NCBI RefSeq assembly: GCF_021233435.1
Contig: NZ_CP089468.1
Coordinates: 1,984,001-2,048,000, forward strand
Direction: 5' to 3'
Source of the DNA: Halobacterium noricense
GTDB taxonomy: Archaea > Halobacteriota > Halobacteria > Halobacteriales > Halobacteriaceae
Length of the DNA: 64,000 nt
In this document: positions 39,069 to 48,334 of the stretch, one piece after another
Layout: every line of letters starts with the position of its first letter
Position numbering within the stretch: the stretch's first letter is position 1
The notes under the pieces: generated by a model
Database searches by the model: none
What the model was told of the DNA's origin: nothing
Seen by the model: only the letters and a program-made list of their open reading frames with translations
Translations under genes and position numbers: made by a program

Positions 39069-39296
39069 TTACGCCTCTGCCGTCTCGGTGAGCGCGTACA
39101 CCTGTTCTTTGGTCTCGCAGAGCCCGCAGACGCATTCGGCGAGGCTGGCGTCGTCGAGTTCCGCGAGCGCGTCCGCAGCGTCGGCTTCCGAGAGGCGAGC
39201 CTCCTCGGCCACTTCGGCCGGGGAGAGCGGGCCGCAGTTGTCGAGCACGACGCGCGCGAGTTTCGCCGCGCACGACAGTGCCTCGGACTCACTCAT
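39069..39296 (-). CDS. Small helical haloarchaeal protein
   Basis: The 75-residue protein begins Met-Ser-Glu-Ser-Glu-Ala-Leu-Ser-Cys-Ala-Ala-Lys. It has a helix-turn-helix-like segment Leu-Ser-Pro-Ala-Glu-Val-Ala-Glu-Glu-Ala-Arg-Leu-Ser-Glu-Ala-Asp (about 26-41) and ends with Cys-Val-Cys-Gly-Leu-Cys-Glu, a possible metal site. It may be a small DNA-binding regulator. ATG at 39294-39296 is favoured over the longer upstream start. It is divergent from the dehydrogenase at 39398. Confidence 0.65.
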   Translation of the reverse strand: MSESEALSCAAKLARVVLDNCGPLSPAEVAEEARLSEADAADALAELDDASLAECVCGLCETKEQVYALTETAEA

Positions 39297-39397
39297 CGCT
39301 TCCGCGTAGTTGATACGAGCCAAAAACCCTTCGTAAAGCGGCGAGTAGGGTTCCCGTCGCACAACGCTTAGGGTGGTCGCCGCCGACGAGCGAGGCG

Positions 39398-40345
39398 ATG
39401 CCAGACATCACAGTACTGCGGACGGGTGCCCACGGCACCCCGATGTCGGAGTACGCCGCCGCGCTGCGCGACTGCCTCCCCGAGCAGGACATCGCGCTCG
39501 CGCGGACGCCGGCCGACGAGCGCGAACTCGTCGCGGACGCTCGCGTGGTGACGGGCGGCGACATCGACGAGGAACTGCTCGCACGAGCCGAGAAACTAGA
39601 GCTGTTCGCTGGCGCGTACGCCGGCTACGAGCATCTGCCGTTGGACGCGTTCCGGTCCCGGGACATCGCGGTGACGAACGCCGCGGGCGTGCACGCGCCG
39701 AGCGCTGCCGAGCAAGTGCTCGGGTACGTGTTGACGTTCGCGCGCAGTCTCCACGAAGGGTGGCGACGCCAGCAGAACCGCGAATTCCGCCACTATCAGG
39801 CGTACGAGCTGAAGGATTCGACGGTCACCGTCGTCGGCCTCGGTGCCATCGGGCAGGGCATCGTCCAGCGCCTCCAGGGGTTCGACGTGGACACCATCGG
39901 CGTGCGGTACACGGCCGAGAAGGGCGGCCCGACGGACGAGGTTATCGGGTTCGACGACGAGGCGCTCCACGACGCGTTCGCGCGCACCGACTACCTCGTG
40001 CTGGCGTGCCCGCTCTCGGATACCACGCGGAACCTCGTCGACAGGGAAGCACTCGACACGCTGCCGCCGGAGAGCGTGCTCGTGAACGTCGCACGCGGCG
40101 GCGTCGTCGACACGGACGACCTCGTCTCCGCGCTGCGCCAGGAGCACATCCGCGGTGCCGCGCTCGACGTCACCGACCCCGAGCCGCTCCCCGAAGACCA
40201 CCCGCTGTGGACGCTCGAAAACGTCGTCGTGACCCCCCACACGGCCGGACAGACCCCCCAGTACTGGGACCGCCTCGCCGACATCCTCGCGACGAACGTC
40301 CCGCGCCTCGATACCGACGAGGAACTGCGCAACCGCGTCGCCTAA
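39398..40345 (+). CDS. D-2-hydroxyacid dehydrogenase (NAD(P)-dependent)
   Basis: The 315-residue enzyme reduces 2-ketoacids to D-2-hydroxyacids or the reverse. The Rossmann motif is Val-Gly-Leu-Gly-Ala-Ile-Gly-Gln-Gly (about 147-155). The catalytic triad is visible as Arg in Val-Ala-Arg-Gly-Gly-Val (about 232), Glu in Asp-Pro-Glu-Pro-Leu-Pro (about 261) and His in Thr-Pro-His-Thr-Ala-Gly (about 280). This matches the haloarchaeal D2HDH group. The physiological substrate is uncertain. It overlaps the convergent membrane-protein gene by 4 bases. Confidence 0.92.
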   Translation: MPDITVLRTGAHGTPMSEYAAALRDCLPEQDIALARTPADERELVADARVVTGGDIDEELLARAEKLELFAGAYAGYEHLPLDAFRSRDIAVTNAAGVHAPSAAEQVLGYVLTFARSLHEGWRRQQNREFRHYQAYELKDSTVTVVGLGAIGQGIVQRLQGFDVDTIGVRYTAEKGGPTDEVIGFDDEALHDAFARTDYLVLACPLSDTTRNLVDREALDTLPPESVLVNVARGGVVDTDDLVSALRQEHIRGAALDVTDPEPLPEDHPLWTLENVVVTPHTAGQTPQYWDRLADILATNVPRLDTDEELRNRVA

Positions 40346-41166
40346 CCCTCGACGTAGCCCAGCCAGACGAACAGCGCGCCGAAGAACCCCGCGAACACCG
40401 CGACGTAGCCGCCGATAATCGTCGCGTCCCCGGATTCGGTGAGCGCGAAGTACGCGAACGCCGCGGCGAGCGCGAACGACCCGACGCCGAACGCGTACAG
40501 CGTTCGCGTAATCGTCGGGTTCCGGGAGTTCGCCGGCGGTTCCGCCTCGCTCGATTCGAGAGCGGTTCGGACGCGGTCGGCGTCCTCGCGGGGAACCGTG
40601 ACGATTCGCGGGTCTGACGCGCCGCCCGCACCATCGTGATAGCGAACGCGTAGCACCGAGACCGGTCCGAGGTCGTACTGGCGGACGTCGTCGACGGCTG
40701 CGAGCGATACTTCGCGGTCGTTCGCTTCGAAGACGCCCTCGGCTGTGTCCACGCACCCGTCGCTCCGCAGCGCCGCGGCGAGCGGGAGGCAGGCGAAGAC
40801 GGCGACGAGGATGCAGGCGTAGACGACCTGCGACGGGACGTCGAGCGCGAGGAGTGCGCCGAGGAACGCGGCCCAGCCGACGCTCGCGGCGAGCAGTTCG
40901 CGGCCGGAGGCGAACTCCGGGAAGCCGCCTTTGTTGCTGCGCGCGAGCGCGGTGTGGGTCGCCAGCCGGCGCGCGCCGAGCAGGCCGAACGCCAACAGTA
41001 TCGCGAGGACGGCGAACTCGCCCGCGAGCAGCGAGCCGGCGACGACGACCGCGGCGAGCGCGGCGACGAGCACGAACAGCCCACCGATAGCACCGAACGC
41101 GACGAGCGCGAGCGCGCGCAGCAGCCGGCTCGTCTCGACTGTGTACGTCCACTCGATGCGAGTCAC
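40342..41166 (-). CDS. Membrane protein with PH-like soluble insert
   Basis: The 274-residue protein has two to four hydrophobic helices in the N-terminal 130 residues. A soluble stretch follows (about 135-205), with Val-Phe-Glu-Ala-Asn-Asp-Arg-Glu-Val-Ser-Leu-Ala-Ala-Val-Asp-Asp-Val and Ile-Val-Thr-Val-Pro. Two terminal helices end the chain. The insert looks like the PH-type domain of several haloarchaeal membrane proteins, but I am not certain. Function unknown. It starts 45 bases from the asd gene on the same strand side. Confidence 0.65.
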   Translation of the reverse strand: MTRIEWTYTVETSRLLRALALVAFGAIGGLFVLVAALAAVVVAGSLLAGEFAVLAILLAFGLLGARRLATHTALARSNKGGFPEFASGRELLAASVGWAAFLGALLALDVPSQVVYACILVAVFACLPLAAALRSDGCVDTAEGVFEANDREVSLAAVDDVRQYDLGPVSVLRVRYHDGAGGASDPRIVTVPREDADRVRTALESSEAEPPANSRNPTITRTLYAFGVGSFALAAAFAYFALTESGDATIIGGYVAVFAGFFGALFVWLGYVEG

Positions 41167-41211
41167 GACAGGCGGTTCGCGGGACCAGCGGTTAAAACGA
41201 ACGGGGGCGTC

Positions 41212-42243
41212 TCAGACCCAGCCTTCGCTGGCGAGCAGTTCGCCGTTGAGGAGGCTCGCGCCGGCGGCGCCGCGGATGGTGTTGTGCGCGAGGCAGTTGT
41301 ACTGGATGCCCGTGTCAGTCTTCTGGATGCCGCCCGCCGCGACCGCCATCCCGCCGCCGAGCATGCGGTCGAGGCGCGGCTGCGGGCGGTCGGGCTCCTC
41401 GAAGACGTGCACGAGCTGGTCGGGCGCGCTCGGCAGGTCCAGCGTCGGCGCGTCCTCGAAGGCTTCGGCGACCTCGGCGGGCGTCGGCTCGTCGCGGGTC
41501 TCCACGAAGACGTTCTCCAGGTGACCGTCCAGCGTCGGGATGCGGTTGCAGGAGGCGGAGACGCTGGCGTCATTCCAGGAGACCTCGGTGTCCGTGAACT
41601 CGCCGAGGAGCTTCCGGGACTCGGTCTCCATCTTCGCTTCCTCGCCGCCGATGTGCGGGACCGCGTTGTCGATGATTTCCATCGACGTCACGCCCGAGTA
41701 GCCCGCGCCCGAGACGGCCTGCAGCGTCGAGACGTGGACGCGTTCGAGGCCGAACTGGCGCAGCGCAGCGAGCGTCGGCACCATCGTAATCGTCGAGCAG
41801 TTCGGGTTCTTCACGAGCGCGCCGTCCCACCCGCGCTCGTCGCGCTGGACGTCGATGAGGTCGAGGTGGTCGGCGTTCACTTCGGGAATCACGAGCGGGA
41901 CGTCGTCGGCCGCCCGCGCGTTACTCGAATTCGAGGAGACGACGAACCCGGCCTCGCAGAGCGCGGGTTCGACGCGCTCGCCGACGCTGGAGGGCAGCGC
42001 GGAGAACAGGAGGTCGGTGTCGTCGGGAATCTCGTCCGGGTCGGTGTCGTGGACCTCGACGTCCGCCACGTCCTCGGGAATCGGCGTATCGAGACGCCAC
42101 TTCGCCGCTTCGCGGTATCGCTTCCCCGCGCTCTCCGGGCTCGCGGTGAGTACTGAGAGTTCGAACTCCGGGTGGCCGTCCAGCAACTGAATGAATCGCT
42201 GGCCGACCGCGCCAGTCGCTCCGAGTACGCCGACAGATGTCAT
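41212..42243 (-). CDS. asd: Aspartate-semialdehyde dehydrogenase
   Basis: Asd converts aspartyl phosphate to aspartate semialdehyde for lysine, threonine and methionine synthesis. The 343-residue protein has an N-terminal NADP motif Val-Leu-Gly-Ala-Thr-Gly-Ala-Val-Gly-Gln (residues 6-15). It also has Phe-Ser-Ala-Leu-Pro-Ser (about 81), the catalytic Cys in Asn-Pro-Asn-Cys-Ser-Thr (about 150), and Ser-Gly-Ala-Gly-Tyr-Ser-Gly (about 180). The archaeal/fungal-type pattern includes Ser-Cys-Asn-Arg-Ile-Pro and an active His region near Val-Phe-Val-Glu-Thr. Complete, with a normal start ATG. Confidence 0.95.
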   Translation of the reverse strand: MTSVGVLGATGAVGQRFIQLLDGHPEFELSVLTASPESAGKRYREAAKWRLDTPIPEDVADVEVHDTDPDEIPDDTDLLFSALPSSVGERVEPALCEAGFVVSSNSSNARAADDVPLVIPEVNADHLDLIDVQRDERGWDGALVKNPNCSTITMVPTLAALRQFGLERVHVSTLQAVSGAGYSGVTSMEIIDNAVPHIGGEEAKMETESRKLLGEFTDTEVSWNDASVSASCNRIPTLDGHLENVFVETRDEPTPAEVAEAFEDAPTLDLPSAPDQLVHVFEEPDRPQPRLDRMLGGGMAVAAGGIQKTDTGIQYNCLAHNTIRGAAGASLLNGELLASEGWV

Positions 42244-42325
42244 ACCCCACTCTCAGAACCGGGTAGTGAAACCCCTTCGGGTCGTGGAAAATTCGGCACG
42301 TTCCCCGGCGCACGCCGCAGGAAAA

Positions 42326-42505
42326 CTACTCGCGCTTGTGCGTGATGTAGCCCGCGATGCGGTTGCGGACCGGCTTCGACTCCACGTTCGTGAGCTCGGT
42401 GACGGCTTCCTTGTTGTGCTCGAAGTCTTCGCGGCTGAACGCGTCGGGGTATCGCTCCATGAGGATGTTCCCCGTCTTCTTGACGTAGTCGGGCTTGATG
42501 GCCAT
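42326..42505 (-). CDS. rps17e: 30S ribosomal protein S17e
   Basis: The 59-residue protein reads [10 protein letters not shown], then [10 protein letters not shown], then [10 protein letters not shown]. It matches archaeal S17e over its full length. The start ATG is at 42503-42505 and the stop TAG at 42326-42328. It is upstream of asd on the same strand, with about 80 bases between, and may share a transcript. Because it is short it is easily missed by length cut-offs. Confidence 0.97.
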   Translation of the reverse strand: MAIKPDYVKKTGNILMERYPDAFSREDFEHNKEAVTELTNVESKPVRNRIAGYITHKRE

Positions 42506-42694
42506 ACGGTCTGGTTCATTCGCCGTGCGTTAAAAGGATTCGTTTCACGAGCACGACTCGGCCTCTGGCGGAGGGGTGCGAGTGGGCGACGCTAACACCT
42601 TCGCCACCTCGACGTTGCTGTCGGGGCAAGCCAACCCACACAGACGAGAGAGACGACACGCATTTACCCGCGGTCGGCGTACGCGTTTCCCGCT
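42506..42694. other. Divergent promoter gap between rps17e and priS
   Basis: These 189 bases hold promoters for both genes: a cgttaaaagg stretch (about 42526) lies just upstream of rps17e, and a catttacccg stretch at about 42660 precedes priS. No further gene or repeat is seen. Confidence 0.4.
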
Positions 42695-43870
42695 ATGGAG
42701 GAACGGACCCGCGCGTATCTCCGGGGGCGTTTCGGCGACTTCTATCGCCGCTCGGAGGTACAGCTCCCGCCGCGCGCCGACGACCGCGAGTGGGGGTACA
42801 TTCCGTGGACGTCGGGGCCGGACACGACGATGGTCCGGCACAAGTCCACGCTCGATTTGGGGAACACGTCGGCGTTCCTCGAACGGGAGCGACCCCGCCA
42901 CGTCTACTTCTCGGCGGGGTTCTACGAGACGCCGGGTGCGTCGACGATGGAGCAGAAGAACTGGCTGGGCTCCGATTTGGTCTTCGACCTTGACGCCGAC
43001 CACTTGCCGAGCGTGACGCTCGGCGAGGACACGTACGCGCAGATGCTCGCGAAGTGCAAGGACGCGCTCTACCGGCTGTTGGACTTCCTCGAACGCGACT
43101 TCGGCTTCGAGGACCTGACAGTGACATTCTCCGGCGGCCGCGGCTACCACGTACACGTTCGTGACGAGGGCATCCACGACCTCGAACGCGAGCAGCGCCG
43201 GGAAATCGTGGACTACGTCCGCGGGAACGAACTCGAACTCGACTCGCTCGTACGCGAGGAGACCGTCGAGGGACTCGGGCTGAAGAATCCGACGAACAAG
43301 CGCGTGCTCCCCGCGGACGGCGGGTGGGGGCGACGCGTCACCGAGCGCCTCGGCGAGTTCGCCGACGACCTGCTCGAACGCGGCGAGGACGACGCCGTCG
43401 AGTACCTCTCCGGGATGGAGGGCATCGGCGAGAAGTCCGCGCGCGCCATCTACAACGCCGTCGCGAACAACACCGAGGCGGTGCGCGCGGGCAACGTCGA
43501 CGTGCATCCGGCGTTCCTGAAGGTCGCGCGGAAGTACGTCGCGGAGACCGTCGAGGCCGAGAACGCGCCCATCGACGAGCCCGTGACGACGGACACGAAT
43601 CGCCTGATTCGGCTGCCAGGAACGCTGCACGGCGGGAGCGGCCTGCAGGTCCAGCGGCTCACTCGGGAGCAACTGGACGACTTCGACCCGCTGGTGGACG
43701 CCGTCCCGGAGACGTTCGTCGGCCACGACATCACCGTCGACGTCCAGGAGGAGCGCACGCTGGAACTGCTCGGGGAAACGCTTACGGTGCGACCGGGCGT
43801 CGTCTCGGTCCCAGAGTACGCGGGCGTCTTCCTGATGGCCCGCGGCACCGCGGAGAAAGCCAAGCAATGA
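42695..43870 (+). CDS. priS: DNA primase small (catalytic) subunit PriS
   Basis: PriS synthesises RNA primers for replication together with PriL. The 391-residue protein has the catalytic Asp motif Val-Phe-Asp-Leu-Asp-Ala-Asp-His (about 95-102) and Phe-Ser-Gly-Gly-Arg-Gly-Tyr-His-Val-His (about 144-153). Arg-Leu-Pro-Gly-Thr-Leu-His is also present. An inserted helix-hairpin-helix-like motif, Met-Glu-Gly-Ile-Gly-Glu-Lys-Ser-Ala (about 236-244), lies in the middle. Its stop overlaps the GINS start by 4 bases (ATGA). Confidence 0.96.
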   Translation: MEERTRAYLRGRFGDFYRRSEVQLPPRADDREWGYIPWTSGPDTTMVRHKSTLDLGNTSAFLERERPRHVYFSAGFYETPGASTMEQKNWLGSDLVFDLDADHLPSVTLGEDTYAQMLAKCKDALYRLLDFLERDFGFEDLTVTFSGGRGYHVHVRDEGIHDLEREQRREIVDYVRGNELELDSLVREETVEGLGLKNPTNKRVLPADGGWGRRVTERLGEFADDLLERGEDDAVEYLSGMEGIGEKSARAIYNAVANNTEAVRAGNVDVHPAFLKVARKYVAETVEAENAPIDEPVTTDTNRLIRLPGTLHGGSGLQVQRLTREQLDDFDPLVDAVPETFVGHDITVDVQEERTLELLGETLTVRPGVVSVPEYAGVFLMARGTAEKAKQ

Positions 43871-44703
43871 ACCTCGAAGACTTACGGGCGGCCCAGACCC
43901 GGGAGCGCGCGACCGACGGCCTCCAGGAGCTTCGGGACTCGTTCTACGCCGACGTCGCGGCGTACATCGCGGAGCTCAAGGACCGCCGGGAGGCCGCCGC
44001 GAGCGCGGCCGACGACCCGTTCGGCGACCCCGAGGTCCAGGAGCTCACGGACAAGGTCGAGACTGCCGAGCAGGTCGCGGAAGCCATCTACGAGCGCCGC
44101 ATGGGCAAGCTCGTCAAGCAGGCGAGCCTCGCGGCTGCGGGGATGCCCGACGACGCCGAAGGGCTCACCGACGAGGAGCGCGCCCTGTACGGCGACCTCG
44201 TCGAGCGCATCGAGTCCAACAAGAACCACGTGCTCGACGTCATCTCCGGGGACGCCGAACCGACGAGCGCCGAATCGGCGGATTCCGACACGGGACCGCT
44301 CGGCGACGCCACCGGCCGGACGCCGACGGACCCGACGCCCGAATCCGCCGAGGATTCGTCTGCGGCAGCCGCGATGGGTGGCGGACTCGACGACGCGGAC
44401 GCGGAGCCAGCCCCCGAGCCGGACGCTGGCGAGGACCTCCCCGAATCAGACCGCGTGCCTGCCGAGCCTCCCGAAGCCGTCGCCGAGGATCTCGAACGCG
44501 TCGCCGACGACGAGCAGCCGGACGAAGATACGGAATCCGACGGGGACGTGGCCCGGACGAAGGTGCGCGTGACCGACGACGTCGGCGAGATTTTCGGCGT
44601 GGACGAACGCCCGTACACGCTCGAAGCCGAGGACATCGTGACGCTCCCGGAGGAGAACGCGAAGCCGCTCGTCGAGAAGGACGCCGCCGAGAAACTGGAC
44701 TGA
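43867..44703 (+). CDS. GINS complex subunit (Gins51/Gins15-type)
   Basis: The 278-residue protein is a GINS component, part of the CMG-like replicative helicase. The helical A domain begins Met-Asn-Leu-Glu-Asp-Leu-Arg-Ala-Ala-Gln and includes Ile-Tyr-Glu-Arg-Arg-Met-Gly-Lys-Leu-Val-Lys-Gln-Ala (about 75-87). A long acidic Pro/Ala/Asp linker follows (about 125-215), then the B domain with Val-Gly-Glu-Ile-Phe-Gly-Val-Asp and Ile-Val-Thr-Leu-Pro. The A-linker-B order identifies the Gins51 type. The 4-base overlap with priS shows coupled synthesis. Confidence 0.9.
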   Translation: MNLEDLRAAQTRERATDGLQELRDSFYADVAAYIAELKDRREAAASAADDPFGDPEVQELTDKVETAEQVAEAIYERRMGKLVKQASLAAAGMPDDAEGLTDEERALYGDLVERIESNKNHVLDVISGDAEPTSAESADSDTGPLGDATGRTPTDPTPESAEDSSAAAAMGGGLDDADAEPAPEPDAGEDLPESDRVPAEPPEAVAEDLERVADDEQPDEDTESDGDVARTKVRVTDDVGEIFGVDERPYTLEAEDIVTLPEENAKPLVEKDAAEKLD

Positions 44704-44734
44704 CGGCGTCTCAGTACCGAAACTGCATTCTACC

Positions 44735-44870
44735 GAGAATAGCGTCGCGGCCGTTCAAGCGGAGTGAACAGCGAAAGGAGTGGGTTAGTTAGCAGCATAC
44801 GCGCGGCGGAGCCGCGCGTTTCACCGCTCGCCGTACGCGAGCGGGCTTTTTTAGCGCAAAAAAGGTACTA
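44735..44870. repeat. Intergenic element D2 (cdc48 3' side)
   Basis: Lying between the convergent GINS and cdc48 genes, it includes hairpins gcgcgg-cggag-ccgcgc (44801-44817) and ccgctcgc-cgtac-gcgagcgg (44824-44844). These are followed by gcttttttagcgcaaaaaag (44846-44865) and gtac. On the cdc48 strand this would act as a terminator. It shares the tagcgcaaaaa/ggtac words with D1 and partly D3. Confidence 0.55.
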
Positions 44871-47144
44871 CTACTGGAACGCCCCGGGGGTCGTGGGTTC
44901 TTCGTCCTCGGGGGCGGCGGCTTTCTCGAATTTCTCTTCGAGTTCGTCGTACTGTTCGCGGACGTCCTCGTCGACGCTCGGCGTGATGTCCGAGAGCGCT
45001 TCCTCGAAGTGCTCGGCAGTGATGCGGACGTTGCCGACGGATTCGATGGCTTCCTCGGGATCGACGGAGTTGATGAACTCCCGGGTGGCGTTCATCGTGG
45101 CTTCGCGGACGAGCGCTTCGACGTCCGCGCCGACGAAGTTCCCGGTCTCGCTGGCGAGGTAGTCGAGGTCGACGTCGTCAGCCAGCGGCTTGTTCCGGGT
45201 GTGGACTTCGAGGATGGCGCGGCGTGCGTCCTCGTCCGGGACGGGGACGTGGACGTGGCGGTCCAGGCGGCCCGGGCGGAGCAGCGCGCTGTCGATGAGG
45301 TCGGGGCGGTTCGTCGTCGCGACGACCACCACGTCCTCCAGTTCCTCGATGCCGTCCAGTTCCGTGAGGAGCTGGCTGACGACGCGTTCGCCGACGCCGG
45401 AGTCGCCCATGTTGGCGCCGCGTTCGCCGGCGATGGAGTCGATTTCGTCGAAGAACACCACAGTAGGGGCGTTCGCGCGGGCCTTCTCGAAGACCTCGCG
45501 GACGCCCTTCTCGGACTCCCCGACGTACTTGTTGAGGAGTTCGGGGCCCTTCACGGAGATGAAGTTCGAGTTGGCCTCGTTGGCGACGGCCTTCGCGAGC
45601 AGCGTCTTCCCGGCGCCCGGCGGGCCGTACAGCAGCACGCCCTTCGCGGATTCGAGGTCCATGGATTCGAAGACCTCGGGGTAGTCGAGCGGCCACTGGA
45701 TGGTCTCGCGGAGGCGTTCTTTGGTGTCTTCGAGGCCGCCGACCTGGTCCCAGGTGACGTCCGGGACTTCGACGAACACTTCGCGGAGCGCCGAGGGCTC
45801 GATGCCCTTCAGCGCGGCCTTGAAGTCGTCCTCGGTGACCTGGATGGATTCGAGGAGCTCGGCGTCGATTTCGTCGGCTTCGAGGTCGATTTCCGGGCGG
45901 ACGCGCCGGAGCGCGTTCATCGCGGCTTCCTTCGCGAGGCTCTCGATGTCCGCGCCGACGAATCCGTGCGTGGATTCGGCGAACGCGTCGATGTCGATTT
46001 CCTCGGCGAGGGGCATGCCGCGCGTGTGAACCTGGAGAATCTCCGTGCGGCCCTCTTTGTCCGGGACGCCGATTTCGATTTCGCGGTCGAAGCGGCCGCC
46101 GCGGCGGAGCGCGGGGTCGATGGCGTCGACGCGGTTGGTCGCCGCGATGACCGTGACGTCGCCGCGCTCTTCGAGCCCGTCCATGAGGCTCAGCAGCTGG
46201 GCGACGACGCGGCGCTCAACGTCACCCTGCGTCTCGCTGCGCTTGGGCGCGATGGAGTCCAGTTCGTCGATGAAGACGATGGCGGGGGCGTTCTCCTCGG
46301 CCTCGTCGAAGACCTCACGGAGCTTCTCCTCGCTCTCCCCGTAGTACTTCGACATGATTTCGGGGCCGGAGATGGTCTGGAAGTGCGCGTCGATCTCGTT
46401 GGCGACGGCCTTCGCGATGAGCGTCTTCCCGGTGCCCGGCGGGCCGTGGAGGAGCACGCCTTTCGGCGGCTCGATGCCGAGTTGCTGGAACAGCTCTGGG
46501 TGGCGCATCGGCAGCTCAATCATCTCCCGGATCTGTTCGAGTTCGCGGTCGAGGCCACCGATGTCCTCGTAGGCGACGTTCGGCGTGCTGTCGCCGCCTT
46601 CGCCGGCGGGAGCGCCCGCGGCGATTTCCTCGGCGGGCTGCTCGGAGACCTGAATCTCGGTGTCGTTGCTCACGACGACCGTGCCGTCGGGATCCGTGTC
46701 GGCGATTTTGACGGGAATCTGCTGGCCGGAGACCGTGCTCATCCCGCCGAAACCGAAGGAGATGGGGATGGTCTGGCCGGTGGTGACGGGGCGGCCGCTC
46801 AGGCGGTCGCGCACCATCGGCGTGATGTCGCCGCGAACGCGGAGGTTCTGCGGGAGCGCGACCGTGACGGCGGTCGCGGGCTTGATGTCGGCGGGTTCGA
46901 CGGCGACGTTGTCGTCGATGCCGACGTCGGCCTCCTGTCGGAGGCGGCCGTCGATGCGGACGATGCCCTCGCCCTCGTCTTCGGGGTAGCCCGGCCAGAC
47001 GCGGGCGACGGCGCGACCCTGGTCGCTGCTGAGGACGACGTAGTCGCCGTTCTCGAGGTCGAGTTCGTCCATCGCCGCGCGGTCGATGGCGGCCAGTCCA
47101 CGGCCTGCGTCCTTCTGCTTGAGCGGCTTGACCGTGAGTTTCAT
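44871..47144 (-). CDS. cdc48: Cdc48/VCP-type AAA+ ATPase
   Basis: Archaeal Cdc48 unfolds proteins, feeding proteasomes. The 757-residue protein has an N domain (about 1-190), D1 with Walker A Gly-Pro-Pro-Gly-Thr-Gly-Lys-Thr (about 236) and Walker B Ile-Val-Phe-Ile-Asp-Glu-Leu-Asp, and D2 with Gly-Pro-Pro-Gly-Ala-Gly-Lys-Thr (about 509) and Val-Val-Phe-Phe-Asp-Glu-Ile-Asp. The short tail is acidic and ends Pro-Gly-Ala-Phe-Gln rather than a proteasome HbYX signature. The start overlaps the stop of an Hsp20-like gene by 4 bases (ATGA). Confidence 0.95.
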   Translation of the reverse strand: MKLTVKPLKQKDAGRGLAAIDRAAMDELDLENGDYVVLSSDQGRAVARVWPGYPEDEGEGIVRIDGRLRQEADVGIDDNVAVEPADIKPATAVTVALPQNLRVRGDITPMVRDRLSGRPVTTGQTIPISFGFGGMSTVSGQQIPVKIADTDPDGTVVVSNDTEIQVSEQPAEEIAAGAPAGEGGDSTPNVAYEDIGGLDRELEQIREMIELPMRHPELFQQLGIEPPKGVLLHGPPGTGKTLIAKAVANEIDAHFQTISGPEIMSKYYGESEEKLREVFDEAEENAPAIVFIDELDSIAPKRSETQGDVERRVVAQLLSLMDGLEERGDVTVIAATNRVDAIDPALRRGGRFDREIEIGVPDKEGRTEILQVHTRGMPLAEEIDIDAFAESTHGFVGADIESLAKEAAMNALRRVRPEIDLEADEIDAELLESIQVTEDDFKAALKGIEPSALREVFVEVPDVTWDQVGGLEDTKERLRETIQWPLDYPEVFESMDLESAKGVLLYGPPGAGKTLLAKAVANEANSNFISVKGPELLNKYVGESEKGVREVFEKARANAPTVVFFDEIDSIAGERGANMGDSGVGERVVSQLLTELDGIEELEDVVVVATTNRPDLIDSALLRPGRLDRHVHVPVPDEDARRAILEVHTRNKPLADDVDLDYLASETGNFVGADVEALVREATMNATREFINSVDPEEAIESVGNVRITAEHFEEALSDITPSVDEDVREQYDELEEKFEKAAAPEDEEPTTPGAFQ

Positions 47145-47392
47145 CGTTCCACCTCGACGGTGACGATGCCGTTGTTGATAAGCGCTTTCGCGACCGTGCC
47201 CGCGGGCACGTCGAACTCGTGCTGGTGCGGCTCGTCGTCGGTTTCGACGACGAGAATGACCGTCTCGTCGACGACGTCAATCGAGACCGCGTCGTCGGCA
47301 ACCCCGAGGTCCGCGACGAGGACGGTTTCGTCGCCGTAGTCGAACCGTCGGGCCGGCGCATCGAGTTGCTCGGTGAAGGATTTGGGGTTCAT
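47141..47392 (-). CDS. Hsp20/alpha-crystallin-like small protein coupled to cdc48
   Basis: The 83-residue protein resembles the core of an alpha-crystallin domain: Val-Leu-Val-Ala-Asp-Leu-Gly (about 24-30), [10 protein letters not shown], and closing Glu-Phe-Asp-Val-Pro-Ala-Gly-Thr-Val, [10 protein letters not shown]. The A-x-x-x-N-N-G-x-x-x-V ending is the sHSP signature. Its stop overlaps the cdc48 start, so the two are translated together. Related Hsp20 proteins in other archaea associate with Cdc48, suggesting an adaptor role here. Confidence 0.8.
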   Translation of the reverse strand: MNPKSFTEQLDAPARRFDYGDETVLVADLGVADDAVSIDVVDETVILVVETDDEPHQHEFDVPAGTVAKALINNGIVTVEVER

Positions 47393-47531
47393 TTGACTAA
47401 CGTAAAGTTACCAGTGCACACGTATAAACTTACCGTCGGGCGGTGGGGGACGGTACGGCGATAGTGCGACAGGTAGAATTGCGGTTCACATCGCCGTAGG
47501 TGTTTTGGCGCTGGTCGTCCTCGCCGGAACC

Positions 47532-48320
47532 ATGCAGACGGTCACCCACGACGGCCGCGCGACCGCCTACCGGGTCGAGGACCGCGGGGGCGGCGGGACG
47601 CCGCTGCTCTGCGTCCACGGCAGCGGCGGCACGCACGCGGTCTGGAAGGCACAGCTCGCCCGGCTGTCCGGCGAGCGCCCGGTCGTCGCCGTCGACCTCA
47701 GCGGCCACGGCGAGAGCGACGACGTGGACACCGAGCCCGGCCCCGAGATGCTCGCCGCGTACGTCGAGGACGTGCGCGCGGTCGCCGACGAGGTCGACGC
47801 CGGCGTGCTCGTCGGGAACAGCCTCGGCGGCGCTGTCGTCCTCACTGCTGTCCTCGACGCGGCGTTCGACGCCGACGCCGTCGTGCTCGCGGGCTCCGGC
47901 GCGAAGCTCTCGGTGCTCGACGAACTCCGGGACTGGCTGGCCGGCGAGGGCGACGGTTTCTCTCGTGCCGTCGAATTCCTCCACCGGGAGGACATGCTCT
48001 TCCACGACCCCAGCGAGCGCGAACTCGCCTTCTCGAAGGACGCGATGCGCGAAGCCGGCCGCGAGGTCGTCGAACGCGACTTCCTGTCCTGTCACACGTT
48101 CGATGTCCGCGACCGCCTCGGCGAAATCGAGACGCCGGTGTTCGCGCTCACGGGCGAGTACGACCGCCTCACGCCCGCACAGTACCACGAGTACGTCGCA
48201 GAACACGTGCAAGACGGGGCGTGGACGACCGTCGACGACGCCGCCCACCTCGCAATGCTGGAAGCGCCCGAAGCGTTCAACGACGAACTCACGTCGTTCC
48301 TCGACGAGAACTCGCTCTAG
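47532..48320 (+). CDS. Alpha/beta hydrolase
   Basis: The 262-residue enzyme has Val-His-Gly-Ser-Gly-Gly-Thr-His (oxyanion region, about 28), the nucleophile in Val-Gly-Asn-Ser-Leu-Gly-Gly (about 97), the acid in Thr-Gly-Glu-Tyr-Asp-Arg-Leu-Thr-Pro (about 214), and the His in Ala-Ala-His-Leu-Ala-Met-Leu-Glu (about 241). Substrate unknown. ATG at 47532 gives Met-Gln-Thr-Val-Thr-His; a GTG at 47505 is less likely. It is divergent from the cdc48 operon. Confidence 0.88.
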   Translation: MQTVTHDGRATAYRVEDRGGGGTPLLCVHGSGGTHAVWKAQLARLSGERPVVAVDLSGHGESDDVDTEPGPEMLAAYVEDVRAVADEVDAGVLVGNSLGGAVVLTAVLDAAFDADAVVLAGSGAKLSVLDELRDWLAGEGDGFSRAVEFLHREDMLFHDPSERELAFSKDAMREAGREVVERDFLSCHTFDVRDRLGEIETPVFALTGEYDRLTPAQYHEYVAEHVQDGAWTTVDDAAHLAMLEAPEAFNDELTSFLDENSL

Positions 48321-48334
48321 CAGTCCAAATCCTT

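Noticed and set aside
45009-47339. 776-codon plus-strand frame opposite cdc48
   Set aside because: Mirror of a highly conserved gene; composition is repetitive Val/Asp/Arg with no motif.
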